64,000 nt of DNA from Woeseiaceae bacterium (GCA_028279985.1 JANQMR010000019.1:45761-109760); one strand, 5' to 3'; counted from the first letter of the stretch, positions 37,564-49,053 are shown. Notes: generated from the letters alone by a model not told the origin. Made by a program: numbers and translations.

Positions 37564-38310
37564 TTACATATCCCCCCAGCGTGACTGGACGATCGCCAGC
37601 GCGGCGACGGCTGCGGTCTCGGTTCTCAGTATTCTCGGCCCCAGGCTGACTGCCGAAAACCCGGCGAGGCCCGCGTCGCTGGATTCCCGTTCGCTGAAGC
37701 CGCCTTCGGGGCCGATCAACAGACAAAGGCCGGTCGCCGGCGCCGCGCGGTCGGAGAGTGACGCGGCGGCGCCGGGCACCAGGATCAGCCGCGTGTCGCC
37801 TTCCGTCTCGGCGGTGCCGAACCAGGTGTTCAGCGGCATGGGCGGCTCGACGAGCGGCGGCCGCGTGCGGCCCGATTGTTCACAGGCGCTTTGTGCAACC
37901 CGCTGCCAGTGATCGCGCCGTTTCGCGGCGCGCTTGGCGTCGAGCCTGACCATCCCGTGGTCGCTCAGCACCGGCGTAATCCGTTCGACGCCAAGCTCGG
38001 TCGCCTTTTGTACGACAAAATCCATGCGTTCCCCGCGGGAGATTCCCTGCACCAGGTGGATTCGGAACGCGGATTCCGTATGGGCGTTCAGCGGATCGCC
38101 GACCGAATTGCCGACACTGAGCGCAACGCGCTCCTTGCCGACCATTAGGAGCGTCGCCTGCCATTCGCCGTCGTCGCCGTTGAAAACCGACAGTGTGTCG
38201 CCCGCTTTCAGGCGCAGTACACGGCCCAGATACCGGGCGGCATCGGCGCCAAGGTCTAGTTTGGCGCCGGGGCCGAGCCTCTGTTCGACATAAAGGCGCG
38301 TAGGCGGCAT
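37564..38310 (-). CDS. rsmE: 16S rRNA (uracil-1498-N3)-methyltransferase RsmE
   Basis: 248 residues. An N-terminal PUA-like part (LRLKAGDTLSVFNGDDGEW) and a SPOUT knot domain with VQKATELGVERITPVLSD, a central RRDHWQRVAQSACEQSGR helix and the SAM-binding loop LLIGPEGGFSERE, then SLGPRILRTETAA. It methylates U1498 in 16S rRNA. Convergent with chpC and divergent from ampD. Confidence 0.95.
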   Translation of the reverse strand: MPPTRLYVEQRLGPGAKLDLGADAARYLGRVLRLKAGDTLSVFNGDDGEWQATLLMVGKERVALSVGNSVGDPLNAHTESAFRIHLVQGISRGERMDFVVQKATELGVERITPVLSDHGMVRLDAKRAAKRRDHWQRVAQSACEQSGRTRPPLVEPPMPLNTWFGTAETEGDTRLILVPGAAASLSDRAAPATGLCLLIGPEGGFSERESSDAGLAGFSAVSLGPRILRTETAAVAALAIVQSRWGDM

Positions 38311-38381
38311 TCGAGTTTCAACGAGTCGTGCCGGCGGTGTCCGGTTGACAGATTTTGGGCTGGGTGGAGACTATCGTTAAG

Positions 38382-38430
38382 TTTTTTGTCAAACTTTTCG
38401 TCAAATCTTGCGTCAAATTTCGCGTCAGTT
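38382..38430. repeat. Degenerate 12-bp tandem repeat, four units
   Basis: Units centred on GTCAAA recur about every 12 bp (TTTTTTGTCAAA, CTTTTCGTCAAAT, CTTGCGTCAAAT, TTCGCGTCAGTT) upstream of ampD in the rsmE-ampD divergent spacer. Confidence 0.8.
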
Positions 38431-38534
38431 TTCCGTTTGCCAATTTACTGTTTGCCGGTCCCGTGCCTGCGGCGCGGGTCGGTTTCATGCTCGCGGGACA
38501 AGCGCGGTGCGCGTTGTCGGCGGCAGAGAGCACG

Positions 38535-39104
38535 ATGACACAGAAAAGCTTCGAGGTCGATCCGGACACGGGCCTGATCCATCCCGCAAGGCAGGCCCCG
38601 AGTCCGAATCGGGATGCGCGCCCGGGTTCCCGGAAACCGTCGCTGATCGTGTTGCACGGCATCAGCCTGCCGCCCGGCCAATACGGCGGCGGCGACATCG
38701 AGCGCCTTTTCACCAATCGGCTGGAATGGGATGCGCATCCCTATTATCGGCAGATTCGCGGTCTCGAAGTGTCGTCACACCTGTTGATACGTCGCGACGG
38801 TGCGCTCGTGCAGTTCGTTCCGTTTTCCGAACGCGCCTGGCATGCCGGCGAATCGACGTTTCGCGGCGTTCGGCGTTGTAACGACTATTCGATCGGGATC
38901 GAGCTCGAGGGAGTCGACGAAACGCCGTATGACGACCGGCAGTATCCGGTTCTGGTGGCCGTGTTGAAGGCGCTTTTTCGGGCTTGTCCGGGTCTTGGCG
39001 CGCGCGATCTCGCCGCGCATTCCGACGTGGCTCCGGGCCGAAAGACCGATCCCGGCCCTGCTTTCGACTGGCTGCGTCTGTATGATGGACTTGCAGCGAG
39101 TTGA
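38535..39104 (+). CDS. ampD: 1,6-anhydro-N-acetylmuramyl-L-alanine amidase AmpD
   Basis: 189 residues from ATG 38535 (GAGAG upstream); a longer frame from 38355 runs through the tandem repeat and is rejected. AmpD removes the peptide from anhydro-muropeptides in the cytoplasm, in peptidoglycan recycling and AmpC control. Zinc ligand and catalytic blocks: LHGISLPPGQYGGGDIE, HAGESTFRGVRRCNDYSIGIE and HSDVAPGRKTDPGPAFDW. Followed by ampE. Confidence 0.94.
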   Translation: MTQKSFEVDPDTGLIHPARQAPSPNRDARPGSRKPSLIVLHGISLPPGQYGGGDIERLFTNRLEWDAHPYYRQIRGLEVSSHLLIRRDGALVQFVPFSERAWHAGESTFRGVRRCNDYSIGIELEGVDETPYDDRQYPVLVAVLKALFRACPGLGARDLAAHSDVAPGRKTDPGPAFDWLRLYDGLAAS

Positions 39105-39148
39105 CGCCGTTCGGCGGCGACGACAATCGTGCGCGACGATCCTGAATT

Positions 39149-39218
39149 CGCTATCTTCAATCCGCCATCTTCAATCCGCCATCGTGAATCCCCTACAGTG
39201 ACGCCCCCATCGTGAATC
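39149..39218. repeat. 14-bp tandem repeat, five units, containing the ampE start codon
   Basis: Units at 39149, 39163, 39177, 39191 and 39205. The first three and the fifth are close matches to CGCCATCTTCAATC; the fourth is diverged. The GTG used as ampE start (39212) lies in the fifth unit, and the same CGTGAATC string occurs in the third. Confidence 0.92.
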
Positions 39219-40123
39219 TCATCGCACTGCTCATCGGCCTGGGCATAGAACGCCTTGCGACACAGTTGTTTCACCTGCGTCGCTTGCGTTGGCTCGATCG
39301 CCTGATCGACGCCGGCTTTCGCAAGGCGGCGCGACTGTCCGGCTGGCCGGCAATCGTTCCGGTCTTGCTGCTTGCGTCGCTGTTCGTGTTGCCCGTGTTC
39401 GCCGTCACGCTGTCGCTCGGCAACGTATTGTTCGGCGGACCGTATCTGTTGCTTGCGATCGTCGTCTTGTTCTTTTCCCTGGGTCCGAAAGACATCGGCG
39501 AGGATGTCAGCGAATACTGCGAAGCGCTGGAACAGGACGACGGCGAGCGCGTGCAGCAGACGGCCAAGGCGATCATCGAGGGCGAGGTGCCCGCGGATAC
39601 CCTCGAGCGGCTGCACTGCGTCGAGTCGGCGGTTTGCGTGCAGGCCAATAATCGCTTGTTCGCCGTGATTTTCTGGTTCGTCCTGCTCGGTCCGCTCGGT
39701 GCCTGGACCTATCGCGTGACCGACCTGATCCGCCGGCGTGCCGTGTTCAACGCGGCACGCGACGAAACCGGTGACGAGCGCCTAGCCCGGCTCAGGGATG
39801 CGTCGACGACCCTGCACGGCTGGCTTGCATGGATTCCGGCCCGGCTGACGGCCGTCGGCTACGCCGTGGCAGGCCATTTCGACGGAGCGCTCGCGGCCTG
39901 GCGGGAGGCACCGGAACCGCTGCCGGAGACGACCTCGGAGGTTAGCGAAAACCTGCTGGCGCGTGTCGGCGTCGGCGCGCTCGCCATCGACGACAAGGAT
40001 GAGGAGTCCCTGACGGATCGCGGCGTGCGGGGCGCGACGGCGGCCAACGGGCTCGTGTTTCGTCTGCTGATCATCTGGGTGGTCGTCATTTCGGCAATGA
40101 CGCTGTACGGCGTACTCGTTTGA
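39212..40123 (+). CDS. ampE: Regulatory signalling modulator protein AmpE
   Basis: 303 residues, inner-membrane protein with hydrophobic segments near 1-12, 45-92 (two), 148-170 and 280-300. The N-terminal NLIALLIGLGIERL, FFSLGPKDIGEDV and CVESAVCVQANNRLFAVIFWFVLLGPLG blocks match AmpE, related to CobD/CbiB. Its role with AmpD in beta-lactamase regulation is incompletely known. GTG start at 39212 lacks a clear ribosome binding site; the codon is inside a 14-bp repeat. Confidence 0.88.
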   Translation: MNLIALLIGLGIERLATQLFHLRRLRWLDRLIDAGFRKAARLSGWPAIVPVLLLASLFVLPVFAVTLSLGNVLFGGPYLLLAIVVLFFSLGPKDIGEDVSEYCEALEQDDGERVQQTAKAIIEGEVPADTLERLHCVESAVCVQANNRLFAVIFWFVLLGPLGAWTYRVTDLIRRRAVFNAARDETGDERLARLRDASTTLHGWLAWIPARLTAVGYAVAGHFDGALAAWREAPEPLPETTSEVSENLLARVGVGALAIDDKDEESLTDRGVRGATAANGLVFRLLIIWVVVISAMTLYGVLV

Positions 40124-40270
40124 CCGATCCGTGCGCCGGCAGTCGCCGTGTCTTTTCGCGTCTGGCCGCGTTGCGGCTTCTCCCAATAGCCCCGCCATTG
40201 CTCGTCGCCGCGACTTGCCGGCCGCAAAAATCCGCTGCCGACTTGTTCGACGAATGAACCGGACAAGACA

Positions 40271-40819
40271 CTAACGGTTACGGTTCCAAAGGACTTCCTC
40301 CCCGCTTTCCACCCGCGACAACACCCGCGCGATGACGAACAACAAGTCGGACAGGCGGTTCAGATAACGCAGTACCTCCGCCCGGACCGGCTCGGCATCG
40401 GCCAGCGTCTTGCCGCGTCGTTCCGCACGGCGGACGATCGTGCGCGCGAGATGACACGCCGCCGCGGCCTGACCGCCGCCGGGAAGAATGAAATCCTTGA
40501 GCGGCGGCAGGTCCTTGTTGAACTCGTCGAGATTGTTCTCGAGACGCTCGACGAAGTCGTCGGTGACGGCGACGTGCCCCGGTATGCAGAGCTCGCCGCC
40601 GAGCTCGAACAGGTCGTGTTGTACCTCGGTCAGGCAGCGACGCACTTCGTAGGGTACGCTGTCGAACGCCAGCACGACGCCGATCGAGCTGTTGGCTTCG
40701 TCGACGGTGCCGTAGGCTTCGACCCGGGCGCTGTCCTTGGCGATCCGCCGGCCGTCGCCGAGGCCGGTGGTTCCGTCGTCGCCCGTCTTCGTATAGATCT
40801 TGCTGAGTCGGTTTCCCAT
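40271..40819 (-). CDS. PduO-type ATP:cob(I)alamin adenosyltransferase
   Basis: 182 residues. It makes adenosylcobalamin from cob(I)alamin and ATP. ATP-binding N-terminal block KIYTKTGDDGTTGLGDGRR, then VEAYGTVDEANSSIG, the RAERRGKTL motif and LNRLSDLLFVIAR near the C-terminus, all typical of the MMAB/PduO family. Length fits. No B12-dependent enzyme gene is near, so it is likely a housekeeping cofactor gene. Confidence 0.93.
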   Translation of the reverse strand: MGNRLSKIYTKTGDDGTTGLGDGRRIAKDSARVEAYGTVDEANSSIGVVLAFDSVPYEVRRCLTEVQHDLFELGGELCIPGHVAVTDDFVERLENNLDEFNKDLPPLKDFILPGGGQAAAACHLARTIVRRAERRGKTLADAEPVRAEVLRYLNRLSDLLFVIARVLSRVESGEEVLWNRNR

Positions 40820-40969
40820 GAGTCTTCCCGCGAGTTCGCCTGTTTTGGATACTGTTTATTTCGACGAGATCGCCGAAAGCCCGCATGCGGATGTCCGAGA
40901 CCGGCTTTTCGTTCGTCCGGCGCCGGGCCCGGCAAATGACCCCGGTACCGTAAGTACGGCGAGTCGAGC

Positions 40970-41004
40970 CTGTCAAGCTTGTCGTCAAGGCTGTAGTCAA
41001 AGCT
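40970..41004. repeat. Degenerate 11-12-bp tandem repeat, three units
   Basis: CTGTCAAGCTT, GTCGTCAAGGCT and GTAGTCAAAGCT follow each other, with weaker copies after them. The array lies in the divergent spacer between the adenosyltransferase gene and the phosphatase gene at 41111; the spacer holds no gene. Confidence 0.8.
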
Positions 41005-41110
41005 ATAGTGTCGGGGCTGTCGAAGGTATGGAAGGCGACGGAACGCTTGTGTCGGTAGGTCCGAGCCGCCATAGTGGCGACGTTCGAGACCAAAGAGCGT
41101 TTCAGCAACC

Positions 41111-41905
41111 GTGATCGCTTTCGACCCCGCGGACCTATCCACGGAACTCGCCACGGCATTGGCGGCCGCAAAGGCCGCCGCCGAAATTTCGCGACGTTAT
41201 TATGCCGGCAATTTTTCCGTGCGGACCAAGGCGGACCGGACGCCGGTGACCCAGGCCGATGTCGAATGCGAGCAGGCGATCCGGGACATCATTCTCGAGC
41301 GTTTCCCGGAGCACGGATTCTACGGCGAGGAGACGGGCAGGACGCTGGCCGATGCCGAGCACCTGTGGCTGGTCGACCCGATTGACGGCACCAAGGGTTT
41401 CGTTCGCCAGTATCCGTTTTTCTCCACCCAGATTGCACTGATGCATCAGACCGAAATCGTGTTGGGCGTTTCCTGCGGCACGATGATGGACGAGCTTGCC
41501 TGGGCCGAAAAAAACCGGGGCGCTTATCTGAATGGCGAGCCGCTGCAGGTGAGCCGTATCGACGATCCCGGGCAGGCGGCATTGTCCACCGGTAATCTCC
41601 GCTCACTGGCTTTGTCCGACGGCTGGCCGATCCTGGGTGAAATCGTCGCGGCAGCCGACCGTATCCGGGGTTACGGCGACTTTTATCATTATCACCTGCT
41701 CGCGGCCGGGAAAATCGACGCCGTCATCGAGTCCGACGTCAACATCCTGGACATTGCGGCCTTGTCCGTCATCGTCACCGAGGCCGGCGGCGTATTCACG
41801 GACCTCAACGGCAAACCACCCGGCCTCGACACCCGCTCGGTGCTCGCCGCCAACCCGGCACTGCATTCAAAGTACCTGCGGCGGCTGGCCGGCGTCTTCG
41901 GCTAG
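41111..41905 (+). CDS. Inositol monophosphatase-family protein, probable histidinol-phosphatase (HisN type)
   Basis: 264 residues. A Mg2+-dependent phosphatase with the family signatures GEETG (~75), DPIDGTKGFV (~94-103) and a C-terminal ligand region ESDVNILDIAAL; the last replaces the usual WD with LD. The spacing suits the HisN/IMPase group that cleaves histidinol phosphate or inositol phosphate; the substrate cannot be decided. GTG start at 41111. Convergent with the amidase gene. Confidence 0.82.
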   Translation: MIAFDPADLSTELATALAAAKAAAEISRRYYAGNFSVRTKADRTPVTQADVECEQAIRDIILERFPEHGFYGEETGRTLADAEHLWLVDPIDGTKGFVRQYPFFSTQIALMHQTEIVLGVSCGTMMDELAWAEKNRGAYLNGEPLQVSRIDDPGQAALSTGNLRSLALSDGWPILGEIVAAADRIRGYGDFYHYHLLAAGKIDAVIESDVNILDIAALSVIVTEAGGVFTDLNGKPPGLDTRSVLAANPALHSKYLRRLAGVFG

Positions 41906-41957
41906 GGAGCCTCCAGGCGCTACCTGCCGATTTCGACCCTGGGTCGCGGCCGGTGAA

Positions 41958-43502
<1,545 letters not shown>

Positions 43503-44073
43503 GCGCCGAGCCTAAGCCGCGCCGTGGGTCGTCGCAAGCCCCGCAAATAAAAAGCCCCGCGGCGTGAGCGGCGGGGCTAGTTTCTCTCTTTCTTATTATC
43601 AAAAGAGGTAACTGCTAATCGGAAACCGGAGACAGAGATATTGTTTTTCTGGATCTGGATCTTGTTGTTATTAGGTTTTTTTTTCTTCTGGCGTCTAAAT
43701 CCTGTTCTGTTCCTGTGCTGTTGCCGACGCAGTTACACTTCGCTTGGGCAGCGTAGTAAAAGCAAGAGCTGTGCCAGCGTGTGGCGCGATGCCGCCAATT
43801 CAAGGATTTAGAAGCGCTTCGGACGGATTACGCTGCGTCGTGGTGACCGGCACGGTAGGTAATTTGTAAAAAAAATCGACGAAATTGCTGCGCCGCAAAT
43901 CAGACCGGCTCAAAACAAGCGTGCTCAAGTCATTGAAATTCGGTTAGATCACGATGCCCGTGCCGGTAAAGGCAGCGTCCACGGTGCATTGGGATTCGGG
44001 TGGGTTCCGTTTGACCGAAAAAATGCCGATATGCTTTTTTTTGCGCCGTATTATTGTCAAATTATTCGACAGC
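43503..44073. other. 570-bp gene-poor spacer with T-tracts
   Basis: AT-rich compared with its surroundings, with runs of T or A near 43676, 43870 and 44034. A 62-codon minus-strand ORF (43615-43803) has an Arg/Ser-rich end but no convincing start or family. A terminator-like hairpin sits at 43553-43578. It may carry a small RNA or a long amidase leader. Confidence 0.45.
43553..43578 (-). terminator. Intrinsic terminator-like hairpin upstream of the amidase gene
   Basis: AGCCCCGC and GCGGGGCT pair around a 10-base loop that can itself pair in part. On the minus strand it is followed by CTTTTTATTT. It points toward the amidase gene, which starts 50 bp further on, so it ends an unknown upstream RNA or acts as an attenuator. 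Confidence 0.7.
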
Positions 44074-44085
44074 TTATTCGACAAT
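44062..44085. repeat. 12-bp direct tandem repeat x2 at the 3' end of the amidohydrolase gene
   Basis: TTATTCGACAGC is followed by TTATTCGACAAT. Read on the minus strand, the repeat supplies the stop codon (TAA at 44074) of the upstream gene and would give a second in-frame GTC-GAA-TAA behind it. Confidence 0.8.
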
Positions 44086-45927
44086 CTCGGCGCCTCGCGC
44101 GATGTCGATCAGGCCGACCGTGCTGAAGAAACGGCCGTTGCGAACGACGCCGACCACTCTGATGGCATCATCGACGTTTGACAGCGGATCGCCGTCGACG
44201 AGTATCAGGTCGGCGGCGGCGCCGACGGCAACGCGGCCGATCTCGAGGTTCAGTCCCAACGCTGCGGCGGCGTTGGGGCCGGCCGCGACCAAGGCCTGAC
44301 GCGGGGTCAGGCCTGCGGCGGACAAGGCTCGCAACTCGGCGTGCAGGCCGATTCCCGGCGGCAGCCCGCCGGGTTTGCTGCCCAGGGCGATCGAGCTCGC
44401 GACGGCCGACGCGTCCGGAGTCCGCTCGAAACGCCGCGATATCCGGGGGATCATCGGCAGCAGGCGCGCCTGTCTGGAGGCCAGGAGTCCGTCCAGTCCG
44501 CCGGTGTGCGCGTCCGCGATACCGGAGAGAAGCGTCAACGGAACGCGGCCGTTGGTCAGTCGGACATCGGCATAACGCCGCCCGGCCGGAGAAGCGGGAC
44601 GGCTTTCGTTGCCGAGTAACACCGCCCTGCCCGCATCGAATTCGTCTTGCCAGGATTTGCCGACGAGGCGCGGTCCGGGCAATTCGCCGGTCGCCCACTG
44701 CGCGTTCAGCGTCGCGATATCGCCGCCGTCCACGGCCAGTGTCGTCAAGCCGAAAGTCAGCAGCAGCGGTCCGGCGGCTGCCGGCATGTCGTCGGGTAGC
44801 GTCGCGTACGCATCGACGAGTCCCGGCATGACCGTTATGTCGCCGACGTCGACGACAACCGCACCCGGCCGTGCTCTGCTGGCTTCGAGCGCGGTAATGC
44901 GGCCGCCGTCGATCACGATATCGACGTCGGATCGATAGGTGTCAGACAGGCCGTCGAACAGCCGCGGCGCGCGAATGATCCGCTCCCCCTCGGGTGCGGC
45001 GACAATCTCGAGCCGGCGGCGGACGTGCTCGTGCTGCGGCGGATCCGCCATGTTGAGAATCGTCGCCTCGAACGGCAGGGTCTGCGACGTCCAGGCATCG
45101 AAGGCGCGTGTTCGAATGACGTCGTTGGCCGTGTAGAACAGCGATTGCCGGTCGCGCCAGGCGACCGGCCGCAAAAAAACGTCGCCGTCGTCGATCAACA
45201 CCCGCGCGAGCGGCGGATCGGACAGGATGACCATGTCGATCGTGACGCTGTCCCCACGCCGTCTCAGATAGGTGACGAGGCTGCCGTCCGGGCGCCAGGA
45301 CGGCGCCGACAAACGCTCGTTCGCCGAGACCAGTGGACGATCGGGCCTGCCGAACTCCCGCAACATCAGCGTCCATGCGCCGTCGTGCCGGTGGACATAA
45401 ACCAGATTGCGGCCGTCGGCCGACCACGCGGGTTCGGTCTCGTCCCCGGGCAGATGGGTGAGGCGCCACGCGAGGCCGGTGGCGAGGTCGGTTTCCCAGA
45501 CGTCGAAGCCGCTTGCGCGGCGATCCGAAGAGAACACGAGCCGGTCGCCGTCCGGGTGCCAGGCCGGGTACCGGTCCGAAAAGCCGCCGCGGCCGATTCG
45601 ATGCGTGTTTCGAACGGCCGGATCGAGCAGGAACACTTGCTCGATACCGTCATGTCGCGCCTGGTAGGCAATCCTGTCCGCGGTCGGGGACCAGCGGGGC
45701 CGCTCGGCCGCATGTTCGCCGGCGTCTACCGCGGCTGCCGCGCCGCCGCCGGGCGGCAAGACCCACAAGCCGCCGGCGAGGTCGAAGACCAAACGGCCGT
45801 CGACAGCGACATCCACACCGATGCTCGTGCCTTCGCTGAGGGCGATTTCCGCGATGGCGCCGGCGGGAAGTGTCAGCAGACAGATCAGTGCCGGCAGAAG
45901 CTTCGGCGTCCTGCGCTCAATCCGCAC
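44074..45927 (-). CDS. Exported beta-propeller plus amidohydrolase-like protein
   Basis: 617 residues from GTG 45927, with GAGGTGG upstream; it overlaps the CPXCG gene by 11 bp. A signal peptide ends near GAIAE. Residues ~40-310 carry TolB/PD40-type propeller repeats (PRWSPTADRIAYQ, PAWHPDGDRLVFSSD, PAWSADGRNLVYV). The C-terminal part resembles amidohydrolases (VIDGGRITALE, ITVMPGLVDAY; GRVAVGAAADLILVDGDPL), but the usual metal-binding HxH after MPGLVDA is absent and the domain is short. It may be catalytically inactive or act differently. Confidence 0.78.
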   Translation of the reverse strand: MRIERRTPKLLPALICLLTLPAGAIAEIALSEGTSIGVDVAVDGRLVFDLAGGLWVLPPGGGAAAAVDAGEHAAERPRWSPTADRIAYQARHDGIEQVFLLDPAVRNTHRIGRGGFSDRYPAWHPDGDRLVFSSDRRASGFDVWETDLATGLAWRLTHLPGDETEPAWSADGRNLVYVHRHDGAWTLMLREFGRPDRPLVSANERLSAPSWRPDGSLVTYLRRRGDSVTIDMVILSDPPLARVLIDDGDVFLRPVAWRDRQSLFYTANDVIRTRAFDAWTSQTLPFEATILNMADPPQHEHVRRRLEIVAAPEGERIIRAPRLFDGLSDTYRSDVDIVIDGGRITALEASRARPGAVVVDVGDITVMPGLVDAYATLPDDMPAAAGPLLLTFGLTTLAVDGGDIATLNAQWATGELPGPRLVGKSWQDEFDAGRAVLLGNESRPASPAGRRYADVRLTNGRVPLTLLSGIADAHTGGLDGLLASRQARLLPMIPRISRRFERTPDASAVASSIALGSKPGGLPPGIGLHAELRALSAAGLTPRQALVAAGPNAAAALGLNLEIGRVAVGAAADLILVDGDPLSNVDDAIRVVGVVRNGRFFSTVGLIDIARGAEIVE

Positions 45928-46108
45928 GGTCCACCTCGATCGACGAGAGTACGTCGCCATGGACTTCGGTCGATATCTGCATCGGCCGGCAGCAGATCTC
46001 ACAATCCTCGACATAGGACTGCGACCCGGCGGAGCTGTCGACGACGACGATCATCGATTCTCCGCAAAACGGGCAACGAATACGTCGCTCCGAAATCCAC
46101 TCGGTCAT
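45917..46108 (-). CDS. CPXCG-motif cysteine-rich zinc-ribbon protein
   Basis: 63 residues. Two Cys pairs form a likely zinc ribbon: C12-P-F-C15-G and C36-E-I-C39-C40-R-P, with VVDSSAGSQSYVED between. This matches the short CPXCG cysteine-rich family of proteobacteria, function unknown. It is translationally coupled to the propeller-amidohydrolase gene through an 11 bp overlap. Confidence 0.88.
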   Translation of the reverse strand: MTEWISERRIRCPFCGESMIVVVDSSAGSQSYVEDCEICCRPMQISTEVHGDVLSSIEVDRAD

Positions 46109-46173
46109 GTGACCGTTATCGAAAGGAGAAGGCGCCGTAACAAGGCCGCATCACGAGCACATGCTTCTTGTTC

Positions 46174-47700
46174 CTATTCACCGGCGACACAGGTGCCGCT
46201 TTCGCGGCGAGGATCGGCGGCAACGTCGAAACCGAAGTCCTCGTCGTGTCTTGCCGCACACACGCCGCCGAAATACATGTTCAGGGAATCGAACGGCTCG
46301 ATCGGCAGATCGATGTCGGGCAGGTCCAGGCCGGGTTCGGCGGCAATACGGTCGTAATCGCCGCGCAGGTCGACGTGCAGGCGTGGATGGGCGACCGCTT
46401 CGGCCAGCGGCATGCCCATCTGCAGCGTATTGACGATCACCTGATGGGCGGCGGTCGTAATACGGTCGGCGCCCGGCGTGCCGATCGCCAGTATCGTCCC
46501 GTCGGCGCGCGCGACGCAGGGCGCCATGTTCGACGGCATCCGCGCGCCCGGCGCCAGCGTTTCGACGCCGCGCCGGTTCAGTTCGACCTCGCCCAGTCCG
46601 TTGTTGAGCCAAAGCCCCGTGCCGGCGGGCATTTCTCCGGAGCCGTAACCGGCCGAGGCCGTGATTGCGCAACCGAGCCCCTCGTCGTCGACGGCCGAGG
46701 TGTGGATCGTGGACGACGACGCCCAGGCGCCGAGCAGCTTGCCGTCTCCGGCGGCGGCGATGAGCTGCGCGGACTCGGCGCCCACGTCGTCGGCGAGATC
46801 GAGACGGTCGCGGCGAAAGTCCAGGCAGGCGCGATGCGCGCGGATCAGGGTCTCCAGCGAACGACGATCCCAGTCGCGTCCCGAGATGTTCGCGCAGGCC
46901 AGCAACATCGCGGTCAGGATCGCACCGCCGACGGCCGGCGGCGGGTTGGTGGCGATCCGCCAGCTTCCGATGTCGGCCGTCATGGCCGGCCGCTCGACGG
47001 CTTCGTATCGCGACAGGTCCTCGCGCGTCAGCGCGCCGTCGCCGCGGCGTACGTGATCGCTCATCGCTCTGGCGAGTTCACCTTCGTAGAAAACGCGCGC
47101 GCCCCGCTCGGCGATCAGCTCCAGGCTGTCGGCAAGGTATGGCACATGGATCGTGCTGCCGGCGGGGAGCACCTCGCCGTTTTCGTCGTGCAGCGCGCGA
47201 TAACCCTCGTCGCTGCGGCCGTAAATGAGCTCACCGCAATAACCGAGGTAATAGTGGCAGGAACCGGATAACGGAAACCCGCGGCGCACGACGTCGATGC
47301 TGGGTTCGAACAGCGCCGGCCAGTGGACCTTGCCGTAACGCCGCCAGGCTTTTTCGAAGGCGGCCAAGGCGCCGGGCACCGCGACCGAACCCGGGCCCAC
47401 GATCGTGGTCATGCCGCCGCCGTAATCCAGATCCACCGACTTGGCACCCCGGCCGAGCAAGTCCGGATCCAGGCCCAGGCCCGGTACGGCGTGGATGCCG
47501 TCGATGGTGACCGGCGGTTGTCCGGGCGCCCACACCGTCACGTAGGCGCCGCCGGCGAAAGAACAGACGCCCGGCTCGGTGTTCATCGACATCACCGCCG
47601 CGGCAATCGCGCAATCGACCGCGTTGCCGCCTGCCGCGGTAATTTCTCGCGCGCAATCGGCGGCGATATTGGAAGTGGCGGCAACGGCGACGCGCGTCAC
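46174..47700 (-). CDS. Gamma-glutamyltransferase family protein
   Basis: 508 residues from GTG 47700. An Ntn-hydrolase that matures by self-cleavage at a Thr. Family blocks: EITAAGGNAVDCAIAAA, TEPGVCSFAGGAYV, a large middle region, then the cleavage region STIHTSAVDDEGLGCAIT with the catalytic Thr likely the one before IH, and GSGEMPAGTGLWLNN and APCVARADG. There is no signal peptide, unlike periplasmic GGTs, so it may act in the cytosol. It starts 6 bp after adhC, implying co-transcription with a glutathione-dependent enzyme. Confidence 0.87.
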   Translation of the reverse strand: MTRVAVAATSNIAADCAREITAAGGNAVDCAIAAAVMSMNTEPGVCSFAGGAYVTVWAPGQPPVTIDGIHAVPGLGLDPDLLGRGAKSVDLDYGGGMTTIVGPGSVAVPGALAAFEKAWRRYGKVHWPALFEPSIDVVRRGFPLSGSCHYYLGYCGELIYGRSDEGYRALHDENGEVLPAGSTIHVPYLADSLELIAERGARVFYEGELARAMSDHVRRGDGALTREDLSRYEAVERPAMTADIGSWRIATNPPPAVGGAILTAMLLACANISGRDWDRRSLETLIRAHRACLDFRRDRLDLADDVGAESAQLIAAAGDGKLLGAWASSSTIHTSAVDDEGLGCAITASAGYGSGEMPAGTGLWLNNGLGEVELNRRGVETLAPGARMPSNMAPCVARADGTILAIGTPGADRITTAAHQVIVNTLQMGMPLAEAVAHPRLHVDLRGDYDRIAAEPGLDLPDIDLPIEPFDSLNMYFGGVCAARHDEDFGFDVAADPRRESGTCVAGE

Positions 47701-47706
47701 AGGAAA

Positions 47707-49032
<1,326 letters not shown>

Positions 49033-49053
49033 TCAACTAAGTAAGCGCCGCCC

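Noticed and set aside
38355..38534. Extended AmpD start at 38355
   Set aside because: The extra codons come from a 12-bp tandem repeat (VKFFVKLFVKS-like) and exceed the family length; ATG 38535 fits AmpD.
39149..39218. CRISPR-like or iteron array before ampE
   Set aside because: Units of 14 bp without spacers; no replication gene or cas gene nearby. A simple tandem duplication explains it.
43615..43803. 62-residue minus-strand ORF before the amidase terminator
   Set aside because: Weak start, no ribosome binding site and no family; kept only as part of the spacer note, although its position before a terminator is curious.
44021..44042. A/T-rich inverted sequence resembling a terminator after the amidohydrolase gene
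   Set aside because: The stem has only two to three GC pairs flanked by A and T runs; too weak to call.
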